Source of the DNA: Colletes latitarsis
Taxonomy: Eukaryota > Arthropoda > Insecta > Hymenoptera > Colletidae
Length of the DNA: 64,000 bases
Assembly (NCBI RefSeq): GCF_051014445.1
Contig: NC_135136.1
Span: forward strand, 27,608,001-27,672,000
Reading direction: 5' to 3'
Below the pieces are notes generated by a model. That model made no database searches. It was not told the DNA's origin and saw only the letters and a program-made list of their open reading frames with translations. The position numbers were made by a program, and so were the translations under genes. Each line of letters opens with the position of its first letter. Position 1 is the first letter of the stretch. Positions 11,685 to 22,205 of the stretch are shown one piece after another.

Positions 11685-12362
11685 CAGGGTGTTCGGCCAC
11701 CCCTGAGAAAAATTTTAATGGAGGATTCTAGAGGCTAAAATAAGACGAAAATCAAGAATACTAATTTGTTGATTGAGACTTCGTTAAAAAACTTATTAAC
11801 GTTTAAAGTTTCACCCGTACCGAATTTTTTTCTCGAAATTGCACAGGATTTCAAGGGTATGTCTATTCACTAAAAATGATTGTAATTGACCTCCGCAACC
11901 GAAAATAATTTTTCCAAGACGATTTGAAATTTTTTTTTCCGTCGAAATATTTCACACCTTTTCGAATTTTTTTTTCTCGAAAGTGGGTAGGATTTCGAGG
12001 GTATGCCCAATGACCAAAAATTATTGTAATTGACCCCCGCAACCGAAAATAATTTTTCCAGAACGATTTGAAATTTTTTTTTTTTTGTCGAAAAATTTAG
12101 GCACCTAATTAGATTTTTGGTAAAGAATTTTTTTCTCGAAAGTGCGTAGGATTTCGGGGGTATGTATAATGACCAAAAAGAATTGTCATTGACCCATGCA
12201 ACCGAAAATAATCTTTCCAAAATGATTTGAAATTTTTGAATTTAATTGTTAATAACTTTTTAACGAAGCCTCCATCAACAAATTGGTATTCTTGATTTTC
12301 GTCTTATTTTGGCTTTTAGAATCTCTCGTTAAAATTTTTCCCAGGGGTGGCCGAACACCCTG
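11685..12362. mobile_element. Family A foldback element, copy 3, three tandem modules
   Basis: Inverted arms start CAGGGTGTTCGGCCACCCC and end GGTGGCCGAACACCCTG. Between them the internal module (CTCGAAA...GGTATGTCTATTCAC...AATTTTTCCAGAACGATTTG) occurs three times in tandem, starting near 11826, 11960 and 12125. Each unit is about 130-170 bases because of variable T/A runs. A 116-aa minus-strand frame reads through all three modules. The right end abuts the next palindrome at a shared TATA (12363-12366). Confidence 0.8.
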
Positions 12363-12366
12363 TATA

Positions 12367-13301
12367 CAGGGTGTCCCAGTTAAAGTGTGACAGTCGCGAT
12401 ATTTCAATAACTATTGATGATACGAAAAAATTGTTTATATGAAAATTGCAGGATAAAATAGGATCTTTATTTTGGCGTAAACGAAAATTTGTTTACGTTA
12501 TTAATTTAAAAGATACGATGGTGAAGTTTCGTTTTTTAAATGAACCTATATATTTTTTTTGGATCATGCGATAGTGTTTTTCAAGACGAATTCACTAACC
12601 TGCAATTTATTTACTCGATTTTTATTAGTTTTCATGATATAACGCTTAGAAATTTACTGATTTTCGGCGGAGACGTCTCGGCTTGAGTGCTAAGTCATAA
12701 AAGCGGTCCTATTGTTGCGGTGTTTGACTCTGCCTATTGAAACCGATAGCAAGGGTCTACGCTCGGAAGGGTAGACCCGAAGATTAAGAAACATGGAAAG
12801 TATTAATCATCCAAATTATTAACGACACCATCCTCAATGTGGCAAACTTGGACCGTAATGGACAATACTTTCCATATTTCTTACTTTTCAGCCTACCGTT
12901 CCGAGCTAGACCCTTGCTATTGGCTTCAACAGTCAGAGTCAAACACCGCAACAATAGGACTGTTTTTATGACTTATCACTCAAGCCGAAACGTCTCTGCT
13001 GAAAATCAGTAAATTTCTATACGTCATATCTTGAAAACTAATAAAAGTCAGGTAAATAAATTGCAGCTTAATGAATTCATCTTGAAAAACACTATCGCAT
13101 GATTAAAAAAAAAATATATAGTTCCATTTAAAAAACGAAACTTCACCATTGTATCTTTTAAATTAATAACATAAACAAAATTTTTGTTTACGCCAAAATA
13201 AAGATCCTATTTTATCCTGCAATTTTCATATAAACAATTTTTTCGTATCGTCAATAGTTATTGAAATATCGCGACTATCACACTTTAGCTGAAACACCCT
13301 G
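12367..13301. mobile_element. 0.9-kb palindromic foldback element (family B)
   Basis: It begins CAGGGTGTCCCAGTTAAAG and ends with the near reverse complement (CTTTAGCTGAAACACCCTG). The arms, about 12367-12815 and 12865-13301, pair almost throughout, including CCGATAGCAAGGGTCTA against TAGACCCTTGCTATTGG. That leaves only a short centre near 12815-12865. No protein is encoded. A fragment of the right arm recurs at 40892-41076. Confidence 0.75.
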
Positions 13302-14950
13302 TACTCCAATCGCTAAATTTGATTTTAATTTCCTTATACTTTCTCTTGGTGCACTTTGTTTGTTTACAAAGGGGAAAATTTAATTTTAGTACACATACAA
13401 ACTAGGATAAGATGTAACCAATTTCTAGACACCGATGTACGAGCATAACATCGAGCCTTCGAAGATGCAGGTTTCGTCGCTTTAAATTGGGGCAACACTT
13501 TCCGCACTTGTCAGCAGAGGGCTACGGTCAAACTTTCTCTTTCACAACTACTCGACTAACCACCTAATCTTATATTATACATTCCTCGACTGACTTTTAC
13601 ATATCTAAGGCAAGGCTTACTAGGGTTGCCTTATTGATTCTTAAATATTCAACTACAAATATTAAAGTAAATTGACTTCTAAAACATTCTGTACTCCAAT
13701 ATTATTAATAAATTTTATATTAATAATTGAATCCATTAGAAATATTATTCGACCAGATTAATAGCAGGCCCCAGGACGAAAAAATAAAGAGAAAACTTAG
13801 TTCTTAGCTCCTCTTGTTCTTACGACGACACTTACACCGAAATTTTGCGCCTCGAGTTGTAAAAATTAATTAAGCCTGAAAACTGTGAGTTTTATCCAAT
13901 TTCCTCGCCTCAGTATGCGTTTTTCGCGTTTCGTAAACGTGTCTCGGCGTCGATCGATCCTGCTCAGGATCTTCGAAACGTCGAGAACCGTTCGACCGAA
14001 CAGTGGGTATCGTGACGCGACGAAAACTATAATCGCCGAGCGATATTTCACCTCTATGGACATGGACGAAAACCGACTGGAACAACGTTGATCCCCGTCG
14101 ACGACCAAGGGAGAAAGGAACCAACCTAGCGGAGGATACGTCGATTATCGGGAAAATCCGGTTTTTACACGGTGTTCGATCGTGGAATTAATCTCTTTTC
14201 GGGGTGGACGAAACCGTCGGTCTGTGAAGAGGGGGTTGAGGTTGGACGGGGTTGCGCCAAACGTCGTTGCGACGGCGCCACCGGGAAAAGGGATGCTTTC
14301 TGGTCCTCTCAAAGCAATCCTCTGCGCTCCGCGTCCGAAACAATGCCGCCCGTGAGCTCGCTCGAGCATGAGACGGAATGGAACCGGAACCTGTTGCAGC
14401 GTACGTCAACGGCGCGACAGGAAATTGGATTTTTTAGAGCGGTTGGTCTCTCTCGTCCTGCTGTTGGGATGCGTTTTTCGTGTTCACAAACGCATCGTTC
14501 ACCGTCAATGCGCAAATAAGATACGCGATGCGGACCTAGCCAACCTTGTTACCTGATACAGACCCGTTTACCTTCAGGAGAAAAAGAACAATACCACGAA
14601 TTACGAGAGACGACAATGCTTGTTTCAGCCGCGAAGCACTATGCCCACATGCTATGTACTGCGCGAACCGTGCGTATTACACAGCGCCTTGCTGTATTCC
14701 TTTTCCTTGTGCTCTAAGGGCCACCCAAACTGATGTTTGGGAAAATATAGATAACTGAAATCTGTTGCTTCTGGTTGAGAGCCTGTTGTTCTTCGTGTTA
14801 CACAAGAGTATGAAACGTCTTGCGGAGAGTCTAGTCGAGTTCGTAAGGCTCGATCAAAAACGAATCTAATTCCAAATCTTAATGTTACCCTTAACCTAAG
14901 CTTGGCTTCCCCTATCAAGGTGACGACCATGGTCAAGCCAATTCTCAAAG
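13302..14950. other. Non-coding stretch, CpG-rich patch, repeat scrap
   Basis: Bases about 13580-13645 resemble the right part of the family K LTR (TATACATTCCTCGACTGAC then CTAAGGCAAGGC). Bases about 13870-14560 are CpG-rich, and overlapping frames are open on both strands, as is usual where CpG-rich sequence lacks stops. None shows a family motif or splice-site pair I would defend. This could include an exon or promoter of an unrecognised gene. Confidence 0.4.
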
Positions 14951-15296
14951 TCATCACCTTGGTAGGGCGTTTCTTACCCTTTGCAACATTCCCGTCCACC
15001 CTGCTGTCCAGTGTCCAGGTGCACCATACAAGGGTGAGCGAGAACGTTGCCCCTTCTTAAATAAACAATCTTTGGGGAAAGCCAATACCCCCTAACCCCG
15101 GTGGTATGCAGCTGTGCGCTACCGCAGGTTTACGATACGTCAATTGCTATTGAGGCAAGGAAGAACTCCAAGGATTCCAGTTCCGTGTGGAGTTTGGAGG
15201 TTCCTTAATAACCGTAATGTAATTTCCAAGTAAAAATGTCTCGAAGTCATAATCCTCAAAAATAGCGGAGAAGTCACGTCCGTATCATAAACCCCA
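14951..15296 (+). repeat. Dispersed repeat G, copy 1
   Basis: It matches 17409-17707 in the same direction. Shared blocks are TTTGCAACATTCCCG (against TTTTGCAACATTCCCG), GTGTCCAGGT, AAGGGTGAGCGAGAACG, TTTGGGGAAAGCC, GCAGCTGTGCGC, CTCCAAGGATTCCA and CACGTCCGTATCA. The function and class are unknown to me. The copies flank the Tc1-like relic, so they may be parts of an older repeat or the product of rearrangement. Confidence 0.6.
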
Positions 15297-16585
15297 CGAT
15301 GTTAAGGTTCCTTTAGAATCCTTAACAATGCTGATGGAGTTTTAACCCCATGACGTACAATTTAAATCCAAATAATTTTTCAAACGTGTACTATTTAATT
15401 TTGTTTCAATTTGTTCGTATTTAAGAAGAATGGCCACGAAAAAGAATACATTTGTTTTACGAATATCTCATGACAAATGTATTAATTTTAACATACATAC
15501 AGTAGCTCACGAAGGTATTCGAACGTTTCCAATCTACAACGTTAACAAATAAAATGCACACGTTAGGTTTAAGTTTTCAAAATAAGATTGTAAGTAGTCA
15601 CATAGGAATCTCAAGAATGTATACGTAACATTACAAACACATCTGACAACACATACAGAATTTACAGGCATTTAGTGTAAACATACTGTTTTCGGACGTC
15701 ACAAAGTATTTGAACGCGTAGACAAGAAGCATATTTCTAATGAATGGAATGTAAACATTACACTTTAGTCGATTCCGAGACATTGTGTAATTCATACAGA
15801 TTTCATAGAGTATAGTTTTTTATAAATATTCTAATCACGAGCACAAAAGATTCAGAAATCAGTAAATGTGAACGTGAATTAATATTGAAGTTGTGTAATG
15901 AAAATAAATCTTATCTTGAAATTGCCAAATTATTAAATCGAAGTAAATCTACAGTACATTATGCAATAAAAGTAAAAAACTGAAGACTTGGGAGGAGAAA
16001 ATGATTATACGTGAAATTAAGAAAAATCCAAGCACATCTGCACCGAAACTTGCAGCGATTGTTGCAAATAGTTTTTGGAAAGATGTACAGTTCTGCGGAG
16101 TATTGATTTCCATGGAAGAATATCACGGAAAAAGCCATACATCAATAAAATTAATACAAAGAAATGACTAACATTTGCAAAAAATGTATGTTGACAAAAA
16201 TATTTCATTTTGGAATAAAATTATTTTCTCGGATTAAAGTAAATTTAATATTTTCGGTTCGGATGGACAGCATTACGGAAATGCAACACAGCATTGCAAA
16301 TACAGAATATGACTCCAACTGTGAAACACGGAAGTGGCGCTGGCATGGTGTGGTGATGTATGGCGGCGAATGGTTGGGAAATCTTGTTTTCATTGACGGA
16401 ATTTTGAATAAGTACAAATAGATATTTTATATTTTAAAAGAAAATTTGAAACAAAGTGCAATTAAGTTGAATCTATTGGATGATTTTTATTTTCAACAGG
16501 CTGAAATTGAAAGAACACTCAGAAATTATGACATAACGTCAAAGGAAATGATAAAAAACAAAATAACAGAAATATGGTATTCCAT

Positions 16586-17243
16586 TGTGGCGGCGCCTCC
16601 TATGTTCGCCACCAGAGCGTCCGCGCTCTCACAAGCGCTCGACCGACCCCTCGATTGCTATACAGGATGTTCTTCGACCACCTTTGGGAAAAATTTTAAT
16701 GGGGGATTCTAGAGGCCAAAATAAGACGAAAATCAAGAATGCCAATTTGTTGATGGAGGCTTTGTTAAAAACTTATTAACGTTTAAAGTTCTGCCCGTAC
16801 TGAATTTTTTTCTCGAAAATGCGCAAGATTTCGGGGGTATGTCTATTCACCAAAAATGATTGTAATTGACCCCCACAACCGAAAATAATTTTTCTAGGAC
16901 GATTTGAAATTTTTGAATTTAATTGTTAATAACTTTTTAACGAAGCCTCCATCAACAAATTGGTATTTTTGATTTTCGTCTTATTTTGGCCTCTAGAATC
17001 CTCCATTAAAATTTTTCCCAGGGGTGGCCGAACACCCTGTATATACATTTCTGTATGTAGTACATTCCATGTATACATTCCTCGACCGACTACCCAATAT
17101 CCCAGTCGTCTAAGGCAGAGCCTGCTAGAAAGCCTTACTGGTGAGTCCACTAGCAGGCCCGGACGAAACGCGCCCCCTCCTTTCCTTTCCCGTCCTCCTA
17201 CGAGATTCTCACAAGTTCCTACCCGCAGCAAAGCAGCGCCACA
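16586..17243 (+). mobile_element. Solo LTR (family K, copy 2) with target duplication
   Basis: The ends are TGTGGCGGCGCC and AGCAGCGCCACA, which are near inverted repeats with TG...CA termini. The flanks carry the direct repeat CCAT (16582-16585 and 17244-17247). It lies inside the C-terminal coding part of the Tc1-like relic, so it is younger than that element. It is split at a TATA by a family A copy (16663-17039), which is younger again. Without the insert the LTR is about 280 bases. Confidence 0.7.
16663..17039. mobile_element. Family A foldback element, copy 4 (short form)
   Basis: The left end is CAGGATGTTCTTCGACCACC, the right end GGTGGCCGAACACCCTG, flanked by TATA. It has one internal module in the forward sense (CTCGAAAATGCGCAAGATTT... 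AATGATTGTAATTGACCCCC). It is inserted in the family K LTR at the site where the other K copy carries the 1.5-kb palindrome. Confidence 0.8.
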
Positions 17244-17408
17244 CCATTGGAAAAAAAATAACAAAAAAACTAGTATACAGCATGGAAAGCTGACTGAGTC
17301 GCCAACCAGATATTAACATCAAACAAGTCAAGACTTATTCGTACTTTCGAATACCTTTATGATGTTCGAAAACGGTATGTTTACACTAAATGCCCTGTAA
17401 ATTCTGTC

Positions 17409-17707
17409 GTCACTTTGGCAAGGCGGTTTCTAACATTTTGCAACATTCCCGCCCACTCTGCTGTCTAGTGTCCAGGTAGACCGTGCAAGGGTGAGCGAGA
17501 ACGCTGCATTTTTACTAATAATTTGGGGAAAGCCGCCGTCGACTTCCCAAGACCCCGGTGTTCCGCAGCTGTGCGCCAACGCGGGGTTACGACACGTCAA
17601 TTGCGAAGAAGAGCTCCAAGGATTCCAAGTCCCGAGTGGAGTTTCGAGTTTCCCTTAATGACCGTAACGTAGTTTGCTCTGAGAATCACGTCCGTATCAC
17701 AAACCCA
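17409..17707 (+). repeat. Dispersed repeat G, copy 2
   Basis: The same blocks as copy 1 appear in the same order (GCAACATTCCCGCCCAC, GTGTCCAGGT, AAGGGTGAGCGAGAACG, TTTGGGGAAAGCC, CTCCAAGGATTCCA, CACGTCCGTATCA), with about 75-80% likeness by eye. Its left edge coincides with the point where the Tc1-like right end stops, which suggests a rearrangement joint. Confidence 0.6.
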
Positions 17708-19441
17708 CTCGCTGTACCGATCCTAAACAGGTACAACCAACAAATGACATTACATTATTTATCGAAAGATGAATAATTTTAAAGGAATATGTTGGATTAT
17801 TAATAAATAATCATTTACAAAACTGAATTTAAAAGTGAGAAACACTGTCCATTGTCTGCATATGAAGACCGTATTGGCACCATCGGGCCTAGAAGCCTGG
17901 GACTGTTTTGTCGTTGAGGGCCAGGGAAATAAATATGGTACAGGCAATGGTTTCTTTCCTTCTTTAAGTGGACGCCAAATTTTCCTTTAAGGAACCTAAG
18001 CGTTGCTTCACTTCTCATTCAATTTTAACTGAATCAAGACGTCCTTCCGAACCATACAATAAAGTTTCACTTTTAATGTATAAAAAAGTACTGCTTTTTC
18101 GTAAAGTAATTGAGTAACTGATGTTTCGTACGAGTAGACTAATATCTGCAGACAGATACTCGTGTTCGTTAGCAAACAATCATTTCGGTAATGTATAATT
18201 GCAGCGACGTAACTGTAATTACAGTTCGTATGTAATCTTCCTGTCTCTGTTCCGGTTGTAACAGCCGCCAGCCGCGACGGCATATCTCGACTATAACCGA
18301 CCTAATCTCTGAGACACGGCTAATAACAAGCCGGAGATACCGTGATGTGTGCATATCAACAGATATTACCGCGAACGTAACGTATTTCGCTCTGCTTATC
18401 GGTCTTCCGGGTCTTCGTATTAACGACTCTCGCCTACGACGAGACTTTCGACGACTCCATGACTGATTTTCTAGAGCAAATTTAGAAACATCTATCAGAA
18501 AGTGAGAACCAATTTGTCTCTGGATGATGTATCACGACAAATGACTCCCTATCACCGTACTTTGCAACTTCGTACGAAAAGAATTTTTGTTCGAAATATT
18601 CTTCCTCCATCCTTTCTAGATAGAAAGATGGAAATGAATAAATCCACGGATAGCAGCGGTCTCCCTCAAAGTCGAGCTTTCAGCGACGGAAGAAGCGTAT
18701 CTTTTTAATCACATTGCCGTAGTCTTGGTAACTTCGGCGGTTCGCGGTTTGATGAACATTTTTTATCAGCATTTTTTCATTAACCTTGGGTCAAGGCTCC
18801 AAAATTATCAGTTTCTACGCAGTTAGATATTACAAGGTTTCAAAGGAGGCATCAGATGGATGAAACAAGGTCTTTTTATGCACTGACTTTTTGAAGATTC
18901 AAAGATAATCCTTGGCTTTTTTTAAGAACGGCGTACTGTCTGCAGAAGAGTACTATGCATAATCGGAGGATGTTCGTGGGGGTTTCTCATTTTACGCGGC
19001 TAAAAAATTCATTTTCTTACGGTTTATAGTCTTAAGAATGTTTAATAAAATTTCTCATCTTAATTCAGCGAATGGATAATGTTATTACTTATTTAACAGA
19101 TATTTTATAAAAATATTAATTGTAGTGATGTAAAAAAATTTGCAGATATTTTTCCATAATAGGTAAATATGTGTAATAAATTTGGAAACAATCAATCGAA
19201 TGAATCTTTTTTTATAAATTTGTAAACTTACTTGCTAAAAATGAAGTTCCAAGATTTTTCTCAAAAATCATAATTTTAGTCTACTATCTTAGTATGCACC
19301 GACAATCGAAATAAATACATGCATAATGTATCAACACTTATACTATTAATATTATAATAGGTATTTAATATAATAATATAATATTAAAATATGCAAAGTA
19401 CAATGTACGGAGAATGTCCTGACTGTCGGTTTGTTATTATA
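17708..19441. other. Non-coding stretch, no gene seen
   Basis: Bases about 18230-18730 are richer in CpG than the rest, which is AT-rich (very much so at 19000-19430). Short open frames are present on both strands, but none has a recognisable motif. Confidence 0.5.
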
Positions 19442-19947
19442 CAGGGTGTACGGCCATCCCTGGGAAAAATTTTAATGGGAGATTCTAGAGGCCAAAATAA
19501 GACGAAAATCAAGGATAGCAATTTCTTGACTGAGGCTTCGTTAAAAAGTTATTAAAAAATTTCAAATCATTCTGAAAAAAATTATTTTCGGTTGCGGGGG
19601 TCAATTACAATTATTTTTGGTCATTAGACATAACCTCGAAATCCTACCCACTTTCGAGAAAAAAATTCGAGAAGGTGTGAAATTTTTCGACGAAATTAAA
19701 ATATTTCAAATCGTTCTGAAACAAATATTGTTAGCTGTGGGGGTCAATTACAATCATTTTTGGTCAATAGACATAACCTCGAAATCTTGCGCATTTTCGA
19801 GAAAAAAATTCAGTACGGGCGAAACTTTAAACGTTAATAACTTTGTAACAAAGCCTCCATCAATAAATTAGTATTCTTGATTTTCGTCTTATTTTGGCCT
19901 CTAGAATCCCCCATTAAAATTTTTCCCAGGGATGGCCGAACACCCTG
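19442..19947. mobile_element. Family A foldback element, copy 5
   Basis: The left end is CAGGGTGTACGGCCATCCC and the right end GGATGGCCGAACACCCTG. It has two internal modules in the same direction (AATTACAATTATTTTTGGTC and AATTACAATCATTTTTGGTC). The right end does not run into TA but directly into CATCTCATGAGATATT of the next palindrome, as if the left tip of that element had been lost. Confidence 0.75.
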
Positions 19948-20873
19948 CATCTCATGAGATATTGGAGGTACCAAAAAAGTGTTCTTACAAAAGTTGTTTT
20001 ATTTAAAGGGACAAATTATGTGGTATAAATAATTTTTGTCTAGGTGGAGTGGTGAGGGAGATTTCACGGTCAAGCTAATTTTTTTAAATGGAACCATATA
20101 TTTTTTTGTTAATAATATGATAGCGTTTGTTGAGAGAAATTCGACGACCTACTACATGACATCATTCCTTACTAGAGAGTCATAATTATTAAGACGCAAA
20201 GCAGTCAGATTAACGCGAATTGTGAGTTGTTGGTTAAAATGAATCCTGCGTGACTATACTATTTGCTTGTGCCGGACCGATCCAGTTTTTAATCAGTTTT
20301 TCCTGAGATTGTAGAGATGTCAATCCTACAATTAATATAAGAAATTATGAATTATTCCAGATATCATAAATGATTGTTTTTAATTTCTACTTATAACTAG
20401 TTTGTAATAACAAGAATTAATTAATGACGTTGTATGTACCTTATTCTTCAACATATCCAACGTCATTGAGTTGGCTAAATATAATTAAAAACACTAAAGA
20501 ACTAATATAAACATGCTAATATTATGAATTAAAACGTTCTTTTTTTCGACTTCTTAACTCTTTAAAGGTACTTTTTAAAGTGACTATTCAAAGTCGAAAG
20601 TATAAACTTAGAGGCCTAAGTGGAGATAAAGAGCTCGATTTGTTTATACGATAGAATCGAATTGGGAACATTAGGTACGTCAGTCGCTGGAGTACGTAGG
20701 GCTCGGTTAGTAATTTCTATAGATCTGACTCGTAATGACATCATGTAGTAGGTCGTTGAATTTGTCTTAACAAATGCTATCATATTATGAACAAAAAAAT
20801 ATATGGTTCTATTTAAAAAAATTAGCTTGACCTTGAAATGTCCCCCACCACTCCACCTACACAAAAATTATTT

Positions 20874-22082
20874 TATTATGAACTTGGCCAGCTTCATGAT
20901 ACGGTCGCTTGTAAACACCGCTATTTTTTAGAACAGCTGATTTCAATTCGCAAGGCCCTAAAGAATAATTAAAAATTTGAAGTCAAATTAGGAATTCGTA
21001 CCAGGGCCCTACTCCATCGTCCTCAATAGCGATTTACGCGTCATAAATCTTCCAACTAGTCGCGCGATCGATTGACGACCTTCGTACCTGGGTACGGTCC
21101 CCGGTCGGGTGTTGGTAAATTTTCCATTTACGGGACTCAAGTTTACACCCCGACTGGTAAGCGGCAACCTGGGCTTGGCGTATTTCGGAAATCCAATCCC
21201 CGAGAACGTACGTCAACCGATTGGTTAGTTTAATTATGTCTCATTGGCAATTTTAGTATTTAAGAAGAAATTTGATAGATTGAAGTGAACAAGAACAGAT
21301 CGGTGGCTCTAATCCTGCTAGACCTCCAAAAGGCCTTCGACACTGTCTGGCACAATGGATTCCTGCTCAAACTACATCATATCAACCTACCTAAACATCT
21401 AATCAAAATGACACACAGCTTCCTGTCAAACAGAACTATATCAGTAAGCTACAACGGCACATAATCCACTCCCAGAACACTTCACATCGAGGTCCCCCAA
21501 GGGTCAGTTTTTCGTCGTAAGTTTCGAACGGCCTCAATGGCATATTGTACATGTTATAAACCATGGATTTCCGAAGGGCTGCAAGGCCGGGTCAAGCGAC
21601 TCTCGGCGGGTGGCATCACCAAGCCTAGACCTGGAGGAAATTCCGCTGCATTGCCAAACTTCCGTCGTACCCCCACCGAGTCACGTCGCCTTCCCTAAAA
21701 AGCGCATCAAGAGCGCAAGGAATAGGCGGTGACTTTTGAATTACAAAATGCCTAATTGGTTAATTTCGACGCATCGGTTGAACCAATTAGGTGACTGCAA
21801 AGAGTCCGAAGGAAAAAGTGAATTTGTACGGAAGTCGGTCAGTCAGTCTTCGCCACGACTTCCAGTGAGCAACACATTTGTAATAAAAAGCACAAGGCGA
21901 ACTTTGCGATTTCATTTAATACCTACACATATCCTCTCGCGCAACCACTTCAGTTTAATAAACACCATACGAAAACATTAACTTCCTTATAAGAAGGTGG
22001 TCCTTCGAGTTAGTCTTCGTCAGCACACACGTGCAAACTCTAACAAAATCCGAACGAGCACGTCACAGCCCCGGATCGAACA
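20874..22082 (+). mobile_element. Composite insertion with TATTT target duplication
   Basis: TATTT at 20869-20873 and 22083-22087 flanks a 1.2-kb block that interrupts the right arm of the family D palindrome exactly where the arm sequence would otherwise continue. The block holds a Jockey-type reverse-transcriptase scrap (21282-21512). About 570 bases of mixed composition follow, with an AATAAA near 21881 and an end GATCGAACA. The last part looks like LTR-type sequence but I could not fix its left edge. Confidence 0.5.
21282..21512 (+). pseudogene. Fragment of a Jockey-type reverse transcriptase
   Basis: Translation in one frame gives VALILLDLQKAFDTVWHNGF, then LPKHLIKMTHSFLSNRTISV, one stop codon, and IEVPQGSV. 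These match the fingers and palm region of non-LTR reverse transcriptases: the first catalytic Asp in the DLQKAFDTVWH block, and the VPQGS block. The FADD-type active-site block is not present because the fragment ends before it. No poly(A) tail or ORF start is visible, so it is an internal scrap. Confidence 0.8.
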
Positions 22083-22205
22083 TATTTATACCACATAATT
22101 TACCCATTTAAATAAAACAACTTTTGTAAGAACACTCTTTTGATACGTTCAATACCTCATGAGATATTCCACCATTCGCACTTAAACGTAACATCCTGTA
22201 TACGT

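Larger units (their letters stand above)
15500..17408 (+). pseudogene. Tc1-like transposon relic with IR/DR ends and a nested LTR
   Basis: The left end, flanked by TA, starts CAGTAGCTCACGAAGG. A direct repeat of the motif CACGAAGGTATTCGAACG recurs as CACAAAGTATTTGAACG at about 15701, giving an outer and an inner transposase-binding-like site about 195 bases apart. The inner part of this end (15656-15720) pairs with the reverse complement of 17345-17408; the outer right part is lost. Transposase pieces lie between. Bases 15855-15975 encode a helix-turn-helix stretch (EISKCERELILKL... LNRSKSTVHYAI). Bases about 16200-16280 encode SFWNKIIFSD, a stop, then SKFNIFGSDG, so the codon for the Glu that follows the first catalytic Asp is now TAA. 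The C-terminal end SPTRY-stop lies at 17302-17316, beyond a solo LTR (16586-17243). Many stops and frameshifts make it dead. Confidence 0.8.
19948..22205. mobile_element. Palindromic element (family D) split by a large insertion
   Basis: The left arm, about 19948-20180, pairs with 20740-20873 plus 22083-22170. Paired blocks are TCATGAGATATT, GTGTTCTTACAAAAGTTG, TTATGTGGTATAAAT, GGTGGAGTGGTG and CGACCTACTACATGA. A centre of about 560 AT-rich bases separates the arms. The right tip runs to about 22202 and reads ACATCCTGTATAC, so the full element probably ended CAGGATGT. The right arm is broken by an insertion at 20874-22082. The left tip is missing where copy 5 of family A abuts. Confidence 0.65.

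Noticed and set aside
13866..14519. Cluster of 68-115-aa frames on both strands
   Set aside because: CpG-rich sequence with few stops opens several frames at once. None has a family motif, so I describe the patch without calling a gene.
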